Assembly (NCBI GenBank): GCA_039914705.1
Contig: JBDSOT010000054.1
Location: forward strand, 1-29,304
Reading direction: 5' to 3'
Length of the DNA: 29,304 nucleotides
Origin: JBDSTW01 sp039914705
Lineage (GTDB): Bacteria; Pseudomonadota; Gammaproteobacteria; SURF-13
The notes under the pieces were generated by a model. It saw nothing but the letters and a program-made list of their open reading frames with translations. It was not told where the DNA came from and ran no database searches. Shown here piece by piece: positions 8,687-16,215 of the stretch. Position numbers and translations under genes: made by a program. The number at the start of each line of letters is the position of its first letter. Positions within the stretch are counted from its first letter, which is position 1.

Positions 8687-9271
8687 TCAATCCAGATCGA
8701 CCAGCAAGGCCTCGCGTACATTATCCGGAATGGGGTCGACCTGATAACAATAGGCCGGATGTTCGACGCCCATACCGATGGCCGCACCCGTCTTGGCGGC
8801 GGTAATCATTTCCGGTGTTAACTCAAAGCGCAGAAAATGCACCGAGGCGGTCTTTTTTTCGTTGGAGCGCTTGATGTCTTCGTCGGCAATCCCCCACACA
8901 TGATCAAAACCATCAATCTTGACCCACAGCCGGTCTTCGATATTGGCCATTTTCGCCAGCGCTACCTTACGCTCTTCGATGTCATCGTACTCAAGCATGA
9001 ACGTGGCCTTCCAGTTGCCACCGTCCGGAATCAATGAGTTGTAGGCGACCATCTCTATGGTGATTTCTTCCGGCTCGAAGATGCGCTCGGCGCGCAGAAT
9101 CTCCTGGATCTGGTAATGCATAGTGAGCCGGTCTTCGAAGTGCAACCTTGCGTTAGGACCCAGGGCGATCTGGCGGATTTTTTTATGCTCCATGAGCTTG
9201 ACGCGAAAATCGGGGCGGATGCGCGCGTATTGCTCCAGCGAATACAGCATGTCGTGGCTCAGCTTTTCCAT
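8687..9271 (-). CDS. DUF3501 family protein
   Basis: This 194-residue soluble protein without cysteine clusters looks like DUF3501, to judge from MEYKKIRxIxLGPNxRLxFEDRxTMxYQIQE-like wording near residues 30-55 and the phrase HFLRFELTPEMI near 145. Its function is unknown. The family commonly accompanies rubrerythrin and CCG-type Fe-S proteins, as it does here. The gene starts 3 bp after the stop of the ferritin-like gene, and its Shine-Dalgarno sequence GGAG overlaps the end of that gene, so translation is probably coupled. Confidence 0.8.
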   Translation of the reverse strand: MEKLSHDMLYSLEQYARIRPDFRVKLMEHKKIRQIALGPNARLHFEDRLTMHYQIQEILRAERIFEPEEITIEMVAYNSLIPDGGNWKATFMLEYDDIEERKVALAKMANIEDRLWVKIDGFDHVWGIADEDIKRSNEKKTASVHFLRFELTPEMITAAKTGAAIGMGVEHPAYCYQVDPIPDNVREALLVDLD

Positions 9272-9274
9272 GGC

Positions 9275-9580
9275 TTACTCCTTATGCCCATGTTCCAGAT
9301 CGACAATTGATTTATCGGTAAACAGATAGTCGCGCAAGTGCTTATCGAATACCGGATCGCGGCGGCGCACCCATTCGAGCACCATCGCGGCATGCTCTTT
9401 TTCTTCATTCATATTATGGGTCAGGATGGCGCGCAGTTCGTTATCCTTGCAGGCATCCGCACGCTGAGCATACCAGTCTACCGCCTCCAGCTCTTCCATC
9501 AGCGACTCTATTGCGCGATGCATGTCGCGCGTGCCACTGCTGAGTTCGTCTACCGGCTCGTGATAACCTTCGTGTGCCAT
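9275..9580 (-). CDS. Encapsulated-ferritin-like (EncFtn) ferroxidase
   Basis: This 101-residue two-helix ferritin relative resembles Rhodospirillum rubrum EncFtn, recalled from memory, especially over MEELEAVDWY, EEKEHAAMVLEW and HLRDYLFT. The ferroxidase ligands Glu30, Glu60 and His63 and the accessory Glu32, Trp36 and Tyr37 sit in register with R. rubrum residues (constant offset of 2). EncFtn subunits oligomerise to create the diiron site. I chose the ATG at 9580 because GGGAGATAAT precedes it; a longer frame to 9619 has no support. The C-terminus stops soon after LFTDKSIVDL, and I see no terminal loading peptide of the LTVGSL type. No encapsulin shell gene is in the window. Confidence 0.85.
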   Translation of the reverse strand: MAHEGYHEPVDELSSGTRDMHRAIESLMEELEAVDWYAQRADACKDNELRAILTHNMNEEKEHAAMVLEWVRRRDPVFDKHLRDYLFTDKSIVDLEHGHKE

Positions 9581-9629
9581 ATTATCTCCCTTAATTTCCG
9601 CAGCGCGCGCATGACGCATGCTGCATTGT

Positions 9630-10982
9630 TCAAATATTGTAAGCGATGCGCAACAACGTCAGCGGATGAGTGGGTATGCTGCCATCGGCCAAACCATTCC
9701 CCAGATGATGACCGGCGATCGGACAATCGCTGGTGTAATAATCGGGTGCCGCTTTTTTAATGCGCTCGACCACCGGCTTGCCGATCTTCATCGAGATTTC
9801 GTGATACTCACTCTTCACGGCATAGGTACCGTCATGCCCGGAGCAGCGTTCGATGGTGTCCACCTGCGTGTCAGGCACCAGCTCCATGATCTCGCGCGTC
9901 TTCATGCCGATGTTCTGCACACGCTGATGACAGGCGACATGATAAGACACCTTGCCCAGCGGTTTTTTGAAATCCAGTTTGAGTTTGCCGCTGCGATGGC
10001 GCAGTTGCAGGTATTCAAACGGATCAAAGATGGCATCGCGCACCTTGATAACCTCGGGGTCCTCCGGGAAGATCATCGGTAATTCCTGCTTGAACATCAA
10101 TACGCAGGACGGCACCGGCGCAATAATATCCCAACCTTCATCGATGAGTTTGGCCAGCACCGGAATATTGGCGTCCTTGGCGCGCGCAACGGCCTCCAAG
10201 TCGCCAAGTTCAAGCTTGGGCATGCCGCAACATTGTTCCTTTTCGGCCAGCCGCACGGGTATGCCGTTGTGCTCGAAGATGGCGATCAAATCTTCACCCA
10301 GCTGTGGCTCATTGTAATTGCCGTAACAGGTGGCAAACAGCGCGACCTTGCCCTGCGTATGCGGGGTAGGCTCAGCCGTTAGCGCGCCATTGCTGCGGGT
10401 GCGCGCAGACTCGCGCTTGCGCAATGTGGCGCTGTGATATTCGGGCAATACGGCGTCCGGGTGCACGCCCAGAACTTGGTCCATAATCTTGCGTACCGTT
10501 GGGTTTTTATTGCCCGCATTAACGGCCTGCACCACCACGGGAATGCTGGCGAGCTTGCCCACGGCGTCGGTGCTGGTGAGTATCTTGTCGCGCGTTTTAA
10601 CATCGCCGTTATTAAATTTGACGGCCTTGCCGCGCAACATGAGATGGGGGAAATCCAGGTTGAACGGATGCGGCGGCACATACGGACACTTGGTCATGAA
10701 GCACAGGTCGCACAGATAGCAGTTGTCCACCACCTCCCAGTAAACCTTCTTATCCACACTGTCCAGTTCCAGGGTCGGCGATTCGTCGATGGCATCGAAC
10801 AACACCGGGAACGAATTGCACAGATTAAAACAGCGGCGGCACCCGTGGCAGATGTCGAACACCCGCTCCATTTCCTTAAACATGGATTCTTCGTTGTAGA
10901 AATCGGGATTTTTCCAATCCAGGGGGTGACGAACGGGTGCTTCAAGGCTGCCTTCGCCACGGCCTTCGGTAGATACTGTCAT
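9630..10982 (-). CDS. CCG-domain [4Fe-4S] protein, GlpC/heterodisulfide-reductase-like
   Basis: This 450-residue electron-transfer protein has two N-terminal ferredoxin-type clusters: C45-x2-C48-x2-C51-x3-C55 and C88-x2-C91-x2-C94-x4-C99. Two CCG-type domains follow. The first has TCYGNYNEP, QCCGMPKLELG and PSC. The second has ACHQRV, RCSGHDG (CSG instead of CCG) and SDCPIAGHH. The layout is that of GlpC and HdrD-like subunits, which pass electrons between a donor and quinone or thiol partners. No membrane helix is evident. It lies between rubrerythrin (132-bp gap) and the EncFtn gene (49-bp gap), so it may supply electrons to one of them; this is inference. Confidence 0.88.
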   Translation of the reverse strand: MTVSTEGRGEGSLEAPVRHPLDWKNPDFYNEESMFKEMERVFDICHGCRRCFNLCNSFPVLFDAIDESPTLELDSVDKKVYWEVVDNCYLCDLCFMTKCPYVPPHPFNLDFPHLMLRGKAVKFNNGDVKTRDKILTSTDAVGKLASIPVVVQAVNAGNKNPTVRKIMDQVLGVHPDAVLPEYHSATLRKRESARTRSNGALTAEPTPHTQGKVALFATCYGNYNEPQLGEDLIAIFEHNGIPVRLAEKEQCCGMPKLELGDLEAVARAKDANIPVLAKLIDEGWDIIAPVPSCVLMFKQELPMIFPEDPEVIKVRDAIFDPFEYLQLRHRSGKLKLDFKKPLGKVSYHVACHQRVQNIGMKTREIMELVPDTQVDTIERCSGHDGTYAVKSEYHEISMKIGKPVVERIKKAAPDYYTSDCPIAGHHLGNGLADGSIPTHPLTLLRIAYNI

Positions 10983-11065
10983 GATGTTATCTCAAGAGAC
11001 AAAAATAAACGGGGCATGGAGGGAATGCTGATGGTTCTTATCTGTGCGCATGCGCCAGACATAGA

Positions 11066-11085
11066 GGGGCCAGAAAACTGGCCCC
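11066..11085 (-). other. Intercistronic stem-loop between rubrerythrin and Fe-S genes
   Basis: GGGGCCAG-AAAA-CTGGCCCC is a perfect 8-bp GC-rich hairpin just after the rubrerythrin stop codon. On the transcribed strand it is not followed by a T tract. It is therefore more likely a partial attenuator or a 3'-end protecting structure than a full terminator. It would let rubrerythrin be made in excess over the downstream genes. Confidence 0.6.
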
Positions 11086-11114
11086 ATGGCTTCGTTGCAA
11101 CTCAAAATAATAGC

Positions 11115-11531
11115 TTAGCCCAGGCTGTCGAGGGCCTTTTGGAAGCGGTTGGCGTGCGAACGCTCAGCCTTGGCCAGGGTCTCAAACCAGTCGGCGATCT
11201 CGTCAAAGCCTTCTTCGCGGGCGCTCTTTACCATGCCCGGATACATGTCCGTGTATTCATGTGTTTCACCGGCAATGGCGGCCTTTAAATTATCGGAGGT
11301 GGAGCCAATCGGCAGGTCGGTGGCTGGGTCACCGCAGGCCTCCATGTATTCCAGGTGGCCGTGCGCGTGGCCGGTTTCGCCTTCCGCCGTGGAGCGGAAT
11401 ACGGCGGAGACATCGTTATAACCTTCAACATCCGCCTTGGCAGCGAAATACAGGTAACGGCGATTGGCCTGCGACTCGCCGGCAAAGGCGTACTTCAAAT
11501 TCTCGTGTGTTTTGCTACCTTTAAGTGCCAT
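11115..11531 (-). CDS. rbr: Rubrerythrin (diiron domain only)
   Basis: Rubrerythrins reduce hydrogen peroxide at a diiron site. The 138-residue four-helix bundle has the full ligand set: Glu19 (GES), Glu52 and His55 (EGETGHAH), Glu89 and Glu92 (GETHEY), and Glu123 with His126 (ERSH). The C-terminal rubredoxin domain of classical rubrerythrin is absent and the protein ends at QKALDSLG, so electrons must come from a separate carrier. The neighbouring Fe-S protein is a candidate (inference). The start MALKGSKTHENL is standard. It is the first gene of the minus-strand unit and has its own promoter and operator-like palindrome upstream. Confidence 0.95.
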   Translation of the reverse strand: MALKGSKTHENLKYAFAGESQANRRYLYFAAKADVEGYNDVSAVFRSTAEGETGHAHGHLEYMEACGDPATDLPIGSTSDNLKAAIAGETHEYTDMYPGMVKSAREEGFDEIADWFETLAKAERSHANRFQKALDSLG

Positions 11532-11599
11532 AAAAACATCCTCTCTGATTTGGTTTTGGATTTATAGAAAATTGCGTTAACGATGCGTTTAAGCCTAAA

Positions 11600-11616
11600 T
11601 TTAGACAAAGTCTAAA
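11600..11616. promoter_or_regulatory. Candidate operator palindrome upstream of rubrerythrin
   Basis: TTTAGAC-AAA-GTCTAAA is a perfect 7-3-7 inverted repeat. A second palindrome, CTAAATTTAG (11595-11604), overlaps it. It falls at the predicted transcription start of the rubrerythrin promoter, where a repressor would block RNA polymerase. The architecture recalls the alphaproteobacterial Irr/ICE box (TTTAGAA-N3-TTCTAAA), but the inner bases differ. The regulator is unknown; an iron- or peroxide-sensing Fur/PerR-type or Rrf2-type protein is plausible. Confidence 0.65.
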
Positions 11617-11624
11617 AGTGAGAC

Positions 11625-11652
11625 ACTATACTGATATTTCAAAAGCAGTCAA
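11625..11652 (-). promoter_or_regulatory. Sigma70-type promoter of the rubrerythrin operon
   Basis: On the minus strand, TTGACT (11652-11647) and TATAGT (11630-11625) are each one base from consensus and are separated by 16 bp. The start point would fall near 11618, beside the palindrome at 11600-11616 and about 85 bp before the rubrerythrin ATG. Confidence 0.65.
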
Positions 11653-11717
11653 GCAGGCCGACAGGCACATAGGTCAGGCTGCACCCCGTGTTTGCCGACT
11701 TTAAGTGGGCCTGAGAA

Positions 11718-12239
11718 TCAATGTGCCGGTGTCTCCACCAGCAGCGCCCCGGTTGCGATCACAAAGGCGCGCACTATCAGAATAGCCTTGCCCTGGGCGC
11801 GGTGTTCCGCCCGATTGCCACCGCCTCGCAACAGCCTGCGTCCCGCTTGAATCTGCATAACGTAAAGCATGTAGAGTGTAAGCAGCAGGAGAAAATGTGT
11901 CCAGAGCAAATACGAGGTCAGTTCGCCTTCCTTGATCAGGCGGCGGTACCAGTCTTTGTTCAGGTACAGGTAAATCGGCATCATAATGTCGAATGCCATA
12001 ATGCCCACCATGATGCCGATGTGCAGCCGACGCCAATGCGACCAGTAAAAACCGGCGAGCATTACAATATAGGTGGCGGCGGCAAACAGGACGGTACCGG
12101 CGATCATGCTTAATGCTAACACCTTTCCAGCCGCAAGATTAAGCGGCCGCGATCCTTGCGCGCCGTCTTGTCTGGCCTTGCGTAACTCTGCTAGAGTGCA
12201 TTTCTTGCGTAGCGCTTCCTCTGCCGTCAGGTAAACCAT
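11718..12239 (-). CDS. Four-helix membrane protein of unknown function
   Basis: I do not recognise a family. The protein has a charged cytoplasmic start (TAEEALRKKCTLAELRKARQDG) and four likely transmembrane segments: about GKVLALSMIAGTVLFAAATY, RLHIGIMVGIMAFDIMMPIY, SYLLWTHFLLLLTLYMLYV and ILIVRAFVIATGALLV. Histidines near helix 2 (RLHIG) and in helix 3 (WTHF) could bind heme or metal, but this is only a suggestion. The start is uncertain. The ATG at 12239 is used; ATG 12245 and GTG 12266 are in frame and would overlap the divergent VKOR gene further. Its 3' end lies 65 bp upstream of the rubrerythrin promoter. Confidence 0.7.
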   Translation of the reverse strand: MVYLTAEEALRKKCTLAELRKARQDGAQGSRPLNLAAGKVLALSMIAGTVLFAAATYIVMLAGFYWSHWRRLHIGIMVGIMAFDIMMPIYLYLNKDWYRRLIKEGELTSYLLWTHFLLLLTLYMLYVMQIQAGRRLLRGGGNRAEHRAQGKAILIVRAFVIATGALLVETPAH

Positions 12240-13575
12240 GACCATCCCGCAACCCACAACCCCCACTCGTAATGTACCATCATCCAGCGCCAGCGTATTG
12301 ATTGTCGTTGCGCTGCTGGCAGTCGTACTCAGTATTTATCAATGGTACGAACTCATACACCTGCGCACCTCCGGCGATACCCTGATTTGTTCATTCAACG
12401 CCACCTTCAATTGCGCCGGGGTCTGGAACTCAGCGCTCGCGGGCAGCGTGCATAAGCTTACCGGCATCCCCATCGTCGGCTGGGGTTTGGCGTGGAGCTT
12501 GGTCGTGCTTGTATTTTCCATAGCGCTGTTGCGTCAGGTACGAAAGTCTGCACCTGCCGGAGATGTCGTCTGGGGATTACGTCTGAGTGTCGGCGTCGGC
12601 GTTTTAGTGGCGTTGTTATTGCTGGCGTATAGCATCTATATAAAAATATTTTGCCCCACCTGCATTTTGTTTTATCTGTTAGTGGCGGTTGCCGCCTATC
12701 TGGTCTTCAGACGCATCGTCGCGCCCGCTAAAAATTGGGCGCAGCCCGCATTGCTCAGCGGGGGGCTGTTGCTGGTGGTGCTGGCCTTGCTACTGTACCC
12801 CGGACTCAATACACCGCGCGAGCAGCAAATCAGCGCTCAGCTGGAAATGCCGGCCGGCGAGGAAAAAGTGGTTCAGACCGCTGTTGTGACGACGCCCTTA
12901 GAGGAATTTCTCAATTCATTGCCGGTGGGCTTGCAGCAAGGGGTCAGCGATACATTGGCGCTTTATCGCAAGGCTTCAGTGATCGAGCTGGCTCCGGATG
13001 CCAAACGCATTACTTATGGCACGGCTGACGCCCCAGTGCATGTGGTCGAATGGACGGATATTCGCTGTCCGCATTGCAAAAACCTGGAGGCCGCACTGAC
13101 CGAGATTCGCAGTATCAGCCCGCCTGGGTCATGGAGTCAGGAAACCCGCCACTACCCGCTCGACAGCCAGTGCAACTCCCAGGTTTCGCGCGCGGGCGAC
13201 GGCACCAGTTGTCTGGCCGCCAAACTGGAAATCTGCCTGATCGGCTCACCCGACTTCGCGCGCGTGCGCTCCACTATGTTTGAGCATCAAGCCGAGTTAA
13301 ACGTCGAGCGCATCTGGAACATCGCCACCAAAGACCCTGAGCGCCGCAAGACATTAGAGACCTGCGTGAATTCTCCAGCAACGGCTACCACCTTGAGCGC
13401 AGATATTGAGGCTGCCGGTAAACACGGAATTGAAGGCACCCCTTTGGTCGTTATTAACGGCCGCAAGGCCAGCGCCTTACCGGCGGCGATTTTGGGCCTT
13501 ATTATGGCAAAGGGCCGTGACGACGACCCTGCGTTTTTAGTATTGCCTACACCGGATCCCGAAATCTTGCGCTAA
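12238..13575 (+). CDS. VKOR-DsbA fusion, disulfide-forming protein
   Basis: The N-terminal half is a vitamin K epoxide reductase domain with about five membrane helices. It has the loop cysteine pair Cys51 and Cys59 (LICSFNATFNCAGVW) and the active-site FCPTC (Cys139, Cys142). The C-terminal half is a periplasmic DsbA/thioredoxin-type domain with RCPHC (Cys277, Cys280) and the cis-proline loop GIEGTPLVVING (Pro402). VKOR oxidises DsbA-like partners and passes electrons to quinone, replacing DsbB; here both halves are joined. CAGGT precedes the ATG. The start codon sits in the same CATG as that of the divergent membrane protein. Extra cysteines near 312, 325, 333 and 376 may form structural disulfides. 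Confidence 0.9.
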   Translation: MTIPQPTTPTRNVPSSSASVLIVVALLAVVLSIYQWYELIHLRTSGDTLICSFNATFNCAGVWNSALAGSVHKLTGIPIVGWGLAWSLVVLVFSIALLRQVRKSAPAGDVVWGLRLSVGVGVLVALLLLAYSIYIKIFCPTCILFYLLVAVAAYLVFRRIVAPAKNWAQPALLSGGLLLVVLALLLYPGLNTPREQQISAQLEMPAGEEKVVQTAVVTTPLEEFLNSLPVGLQQGVSDTLALYRKASVIELAPDAKRITYGTADAPVHVVEWTDIRCPHCKNLEAALTEIRSISPPGSWSQETRHYPLDSQCNSQVSRAGDGTSCLAAKLEICLIGSPDFARVRSTMFEHQAELNVERIWNIATKDPERRKTLETCVNSPATATTLSADIEAAGKHGIEGTPLVVINGRKASALPAAILGLIMAKGRDDDPAFLVLPTPDPEILR

Positions 13576-13693
13576 TGATCGACAACCACATCGCAGGCCC
13601 TCGACTTTTAACTGAACACTGTCATTTAATGGCACATTACTTGCTAATTAATTGCTATCTCAAGCTTAAGTTAAAACGTAAAAGGGGATTACC

Positions 13694-14812
13694 ATGAATC
13701 GTATCAACACTGTAGTACTGGCACTCATTACCACAACCTGGGTAAATATAAGCTGGGCTGAACAACCGCTTGGCCTACCGCCAGTGCCGATCCCGGCAAA
13801 TAATCCTCAAACTCCGGAAAAGATCGCCTTGGGGCAGGCCCTGTTTAACGACAAGCGCTTATCAGGCGATGGCACCGTCAGTTGCAGTAGCTGCCACAGC
13901 CCGGCTAAAGGATTCACGGATAACCAGGCCACATCAGAGGGTATTAATAAGAGCCGCGGTACCCGCAATGCGCCGACCGTACTCAATGCCGCTTATTATA
14001 CCCATCAGTTTTGGGATGGCCGTCGTCCGAGCCTTGAGGCCCAAGCCAAGGACCCGCTTACAAATTCTATCGAGCACGGGCTCAAAGACCACGCCCAGGC
14101 AGTGGATATCATCCGTAAAGACGGCAGCTATCCCACACAATTTAAAAGTGTATTCGGCGTGGAACCCGACAAAATCACTATCGATCATGCGAGCATGGCG
14201 ATAGCCTCTTTTGAGCGCACCCTTATAACGGGCGATTCACCGTTTGATCGCTATCAGTACGGCGGCGACAAGACGGCAATGTCTGCCGAGGCCGTGCGCG
14301 GATTAGAAGTATTCCGCGGGAAGGCAAAGTGCAGCGCCTGTCATACCATCGGGGCGACCTCTGCAATCTTCACCAATAACAGCTTCCATAATCTGGGCGT
14401 AGGTTTCAGCAAGGTGGAGCCGCACATGTTTGAGATCGTCAACGCCTTCCGCGCCTCGGTCGCCTCCGGCAAGCCCGTTGACGAACTCGTGCTCAAAGAA
14501 GGCGATGTGTCGCAGTTGGGCCGCGTGCTGGTAACCATCACACCCACCGCCCTTGACAGCAAGGCGATTGGCCGCTTCAAGACACCTACCCTGCGTAATG
14601 TGGATCTGACCGGCCCGTACATGCACGACGGGAGTCTGGCAACCCTGGAGGACGTCATTAATTTGTACAATCAGGGCAACGTAAAGAATCCGCGCCTGGA
14701 CCCGTTATTTAAACCATTGAACCTTACCGATATGGAAAAGGCCGACCTGGTAGCCTTCATGAAGGCCCTGACGAGTCCACGCATGCCGAGCCTGCAGGCA
14801 AGCAACAACTAA
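13694..14812 (+). CDS. Diheme cytochrome c peroxidase (CcpA/MauG superfamily)
   Basis: This periplasmic enzyme reduces hydrogen peroxide to water with electrons from cytochromes c. A signal peptide (MNRINTVVLALITTTWVNISWA) is followed by 350 mature residues. Two c-type heme sites are visible: CSSCH at 64-68 and CSACH at 213-217. The conserved stretch GPYMHDGSLATLEDVI (Met310, likely axial ligand of the high-potential heme) and the FWDGRRPSLEAQA segment match bacterial peroxidases rather than MauG. AAAGGGG provides the ribosome binding site. It is followed by a strong terminator and probably forms a single-gene transcript. Confidence 0.93.
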   Translation: MNRINTVVLALITTTWVNISWAEQPLGLPPVPIPANNPQTPEKIALGQALFNDKRLSGDGTVSCSSCHSPAKGFTDNQATSEGINKSRGTRNAPTVLNAAYYTHQFWDGRRPSLEAQAKDPLTNSIEHGLKDHAQAVDIIRKDGSYPTQFKSVFGVEPDKITIDHASMAIASFERTLITGDSPFDRYQYGGDKTAMSAEAVRGLEVFRGKAKCSACHTIGATSAIFTNNSFHNLGVGFSKVEPHMFEIVNAFRASVASGKPVDELVLKEGDVSQLGRVLVTITPTALDSKAIGRFKTPTLRNVDLTGPYMHDGSLATLEDVINLYNQGNVKNPRLDPLFKPLNLTDMEKADLVAFMKALTSPRMPSLQASNN

Positions 14813-14854
14813 AACTGTACTCCCCGTGGCATTCGTCACGGATCAAGTTTCACC

Positions 14855-14883
14855 TAAAGGGGCTTCGGCCCCTTTACTTTTAT
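14855..14883 (+). terminator. Rho-independent terminator of the cytochrome c peroxidase gene
   Basis: The stem AAAGGGGC / GCCCCTTT closes on a UUCG tetraloop and is followed by ACTTTTAT, 43 bp after the stop codon. This is a classic intrinsic terminator on the plus strand. Confidence 0.9.
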
Positions 14884-14984
14884 GTATCCTGATTACTCTT
14901 GCGATATCGGCATCATGCAAGCAAGCCTGCCTTATACAGAAGCCGTATCGCATTATCCTAAATACTTTCATAGCGTTATTAAGC

Positions 14985-15026
14985 GCAAAAAGAAGGCCCC
15001 GTGACTTAGCAGAAAGCACGGGGCCT
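14985..15026 (-). terminator. Rho-independent terminator after fba
   Basis: On the minus strand, AGGCCCCGTG pairs with CACGGGGCCT (10 bp) around a 13-base loop and is followed by TCTTTTTGCG. It lies 27 bp after the fba stop and should end the prk-to-fba transcript or transcripts. Confidence 0.92.
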
Positions 15027-15052
15027 GATTTAGCAGAGAATAAAGCCAGCGC

Positions 15053-16150
15053 TTATCTCGCCCCAGCTGCCGCCTTCATTTTTGCCGATGTGATACGCGG
15101 ATCAAGCTCGCCACTGGCGTATTTTTTCACCATTACTTCCAGCGAAATAGGCTTGAGCTTGCCCGCCATCCCGGAGCAGCCGAATGCCTCATAGCGCGCC
15201 TTACATATCTCCATCATGGCCTTGATCGTAGGCTTGATGAATTTACGCGGGTCGAACTCGGATGGGTCTTCGGCCAAGGCGCGGCGCATTGCGCCGGTGC
15301 TGGCCAGGCGCAGATCGGTGTCGATATTAACCTTGCGCACGCCGTGCTTGATGCCCTGCTGAATCTCCTCGACCGGCACGCCGTAGGTCTCGCGGATATT
15401 ACCGCCGTATTTGTTGATAATCTCCAGCCATTCCTGCGGCACGGACGAGGAGCCGTGCATGACCAGATGGGTGTCCGGGATGCGTGCATGGATTTCCTTG
15501 ATGCGCTCAATGGCCAAGGTATCGCCGGTCGGCGGACGGGTAAATTTATAGGCGCCGTGGCTGGTGCCAATGGCGATGGCCAGGCTGTCTACCTTGGTCT
15601 CAGCCACGAAATCGGCGGCCTCCTCCGGGTCTGTTAATAATTGCGAATGGTCAAGTTTATCCAGCGAACCGTGGCCGTCTTCCTCGCCCATCATGCCGCT
15701 TTCGAGCGAACCTAAACAACCCAGTTCACCCTCCACGGCAACGCCGCAGGCGTGGGCCATTTCAACGACCTTACGCGTCACTTCGACGTTGTATTCATAG
15801 GAGGCCGGGGTCTTCATATCTTCCTTCAGCGAACCGTCCATCATCACCGAGGTAAATCCGCTCTGAATCGAGCGCAGGCAGATGGCCGGGGAGGCACCGT
15901 GATCCTGGTGCATGACAATAGGAATGTGGGGCCACATCTCAACTGCGGCGTACATCATGTGGCGCAAGAACGGTTCGCCGGCATAGGAGCGCGCGCCTGC
16001 AGAGGCCTGCATGATGACCGGGCTGTTCACGCTGTCTGCGGCCTGCATGATGGCATGGATTTGTTCCATGTTGTTCACATTGTACGAGGGGACGCCATAG
16101 CCGTGCTCGGCGGCGTGGTCCAAGAGTTGACGCATTGATATGAGAGCCAT
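15053..16150 (-). CDS. fba: Class II fructose-bisphosphate aldolase
   Basis: This zinc-dependent aldolase joins or splits fructose-1,6-bisphosphate to glyceraldehyde-3-phosphate and dihydroxyacetone phosphate, and can also make sedoheptulose bisphosphate in the Calvin cycle. Metal- and substrate-site motifs are VMHQDHGAS (His81, Asp83, His84), GELGCLGSLE, AIGTSHGAYKF, LVMHGSSSVP and KVNIDTDLR. At 365 residues it is the CbbA-like form rather than a short class II or class I enzyme. A near-ideal AGGAGG lies 5 bases before the ATG, indicating strong translation. It is the last gene of the tkt-gap-pgk-pyk-fba series. Confidence 0.96.
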   Translation of the reverse strand: MALISMRQLLDHAAEHGYGVPSYNVNNMEQIHAIMQAADSVNSPVIMQASAGARSYAGEPFLRHMMYAAVEMWPHIPIVMHQDHGASPAICLRSIQSGFTSVMMDGSLKEDMKTPASYEYNVEVTRKVVEMAHACGVAVEGELGCLGSLESGMMGEEDGHGSLDKLDHSQLLTDPEEAADFVAETKVDSLAIAIGTSHGAYKFTRPPTGDTLAIERIKEIHARIPDTHLVMHGSSSVPQEWLEIINKYGGNIRETYGVPVEEIQQGIKHGVRKVNIDTDLRLASTGAMRRALAEDPSEFDPRKFIKPTIKAMMEICKARYEAFGCSGMAGKLKPISLEVMVKKYASGELDPRITSAKMKAAAGAR

Positions 16151-16215
16151 GATAACCTCCTTAATTCGTGTATGGTTTGTAAAACGGTATTAAACGCGTG
16201 AGCATTTGCTGCGGA

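Noticed and set aside
8668..8787. Longer N-terminus for the CNP1-like gene
   Set aside because: It would overlap the DUF3501 coding sequence and bury the signal peptide; the ATG at 8667 has an AGGA upstream.
14826..15194. 122-codon plus-strand ORF between the peroxidase and fba
   Set aside because: It crosses two terminators and overlaps the fba 3' end antisense; it has no family features.
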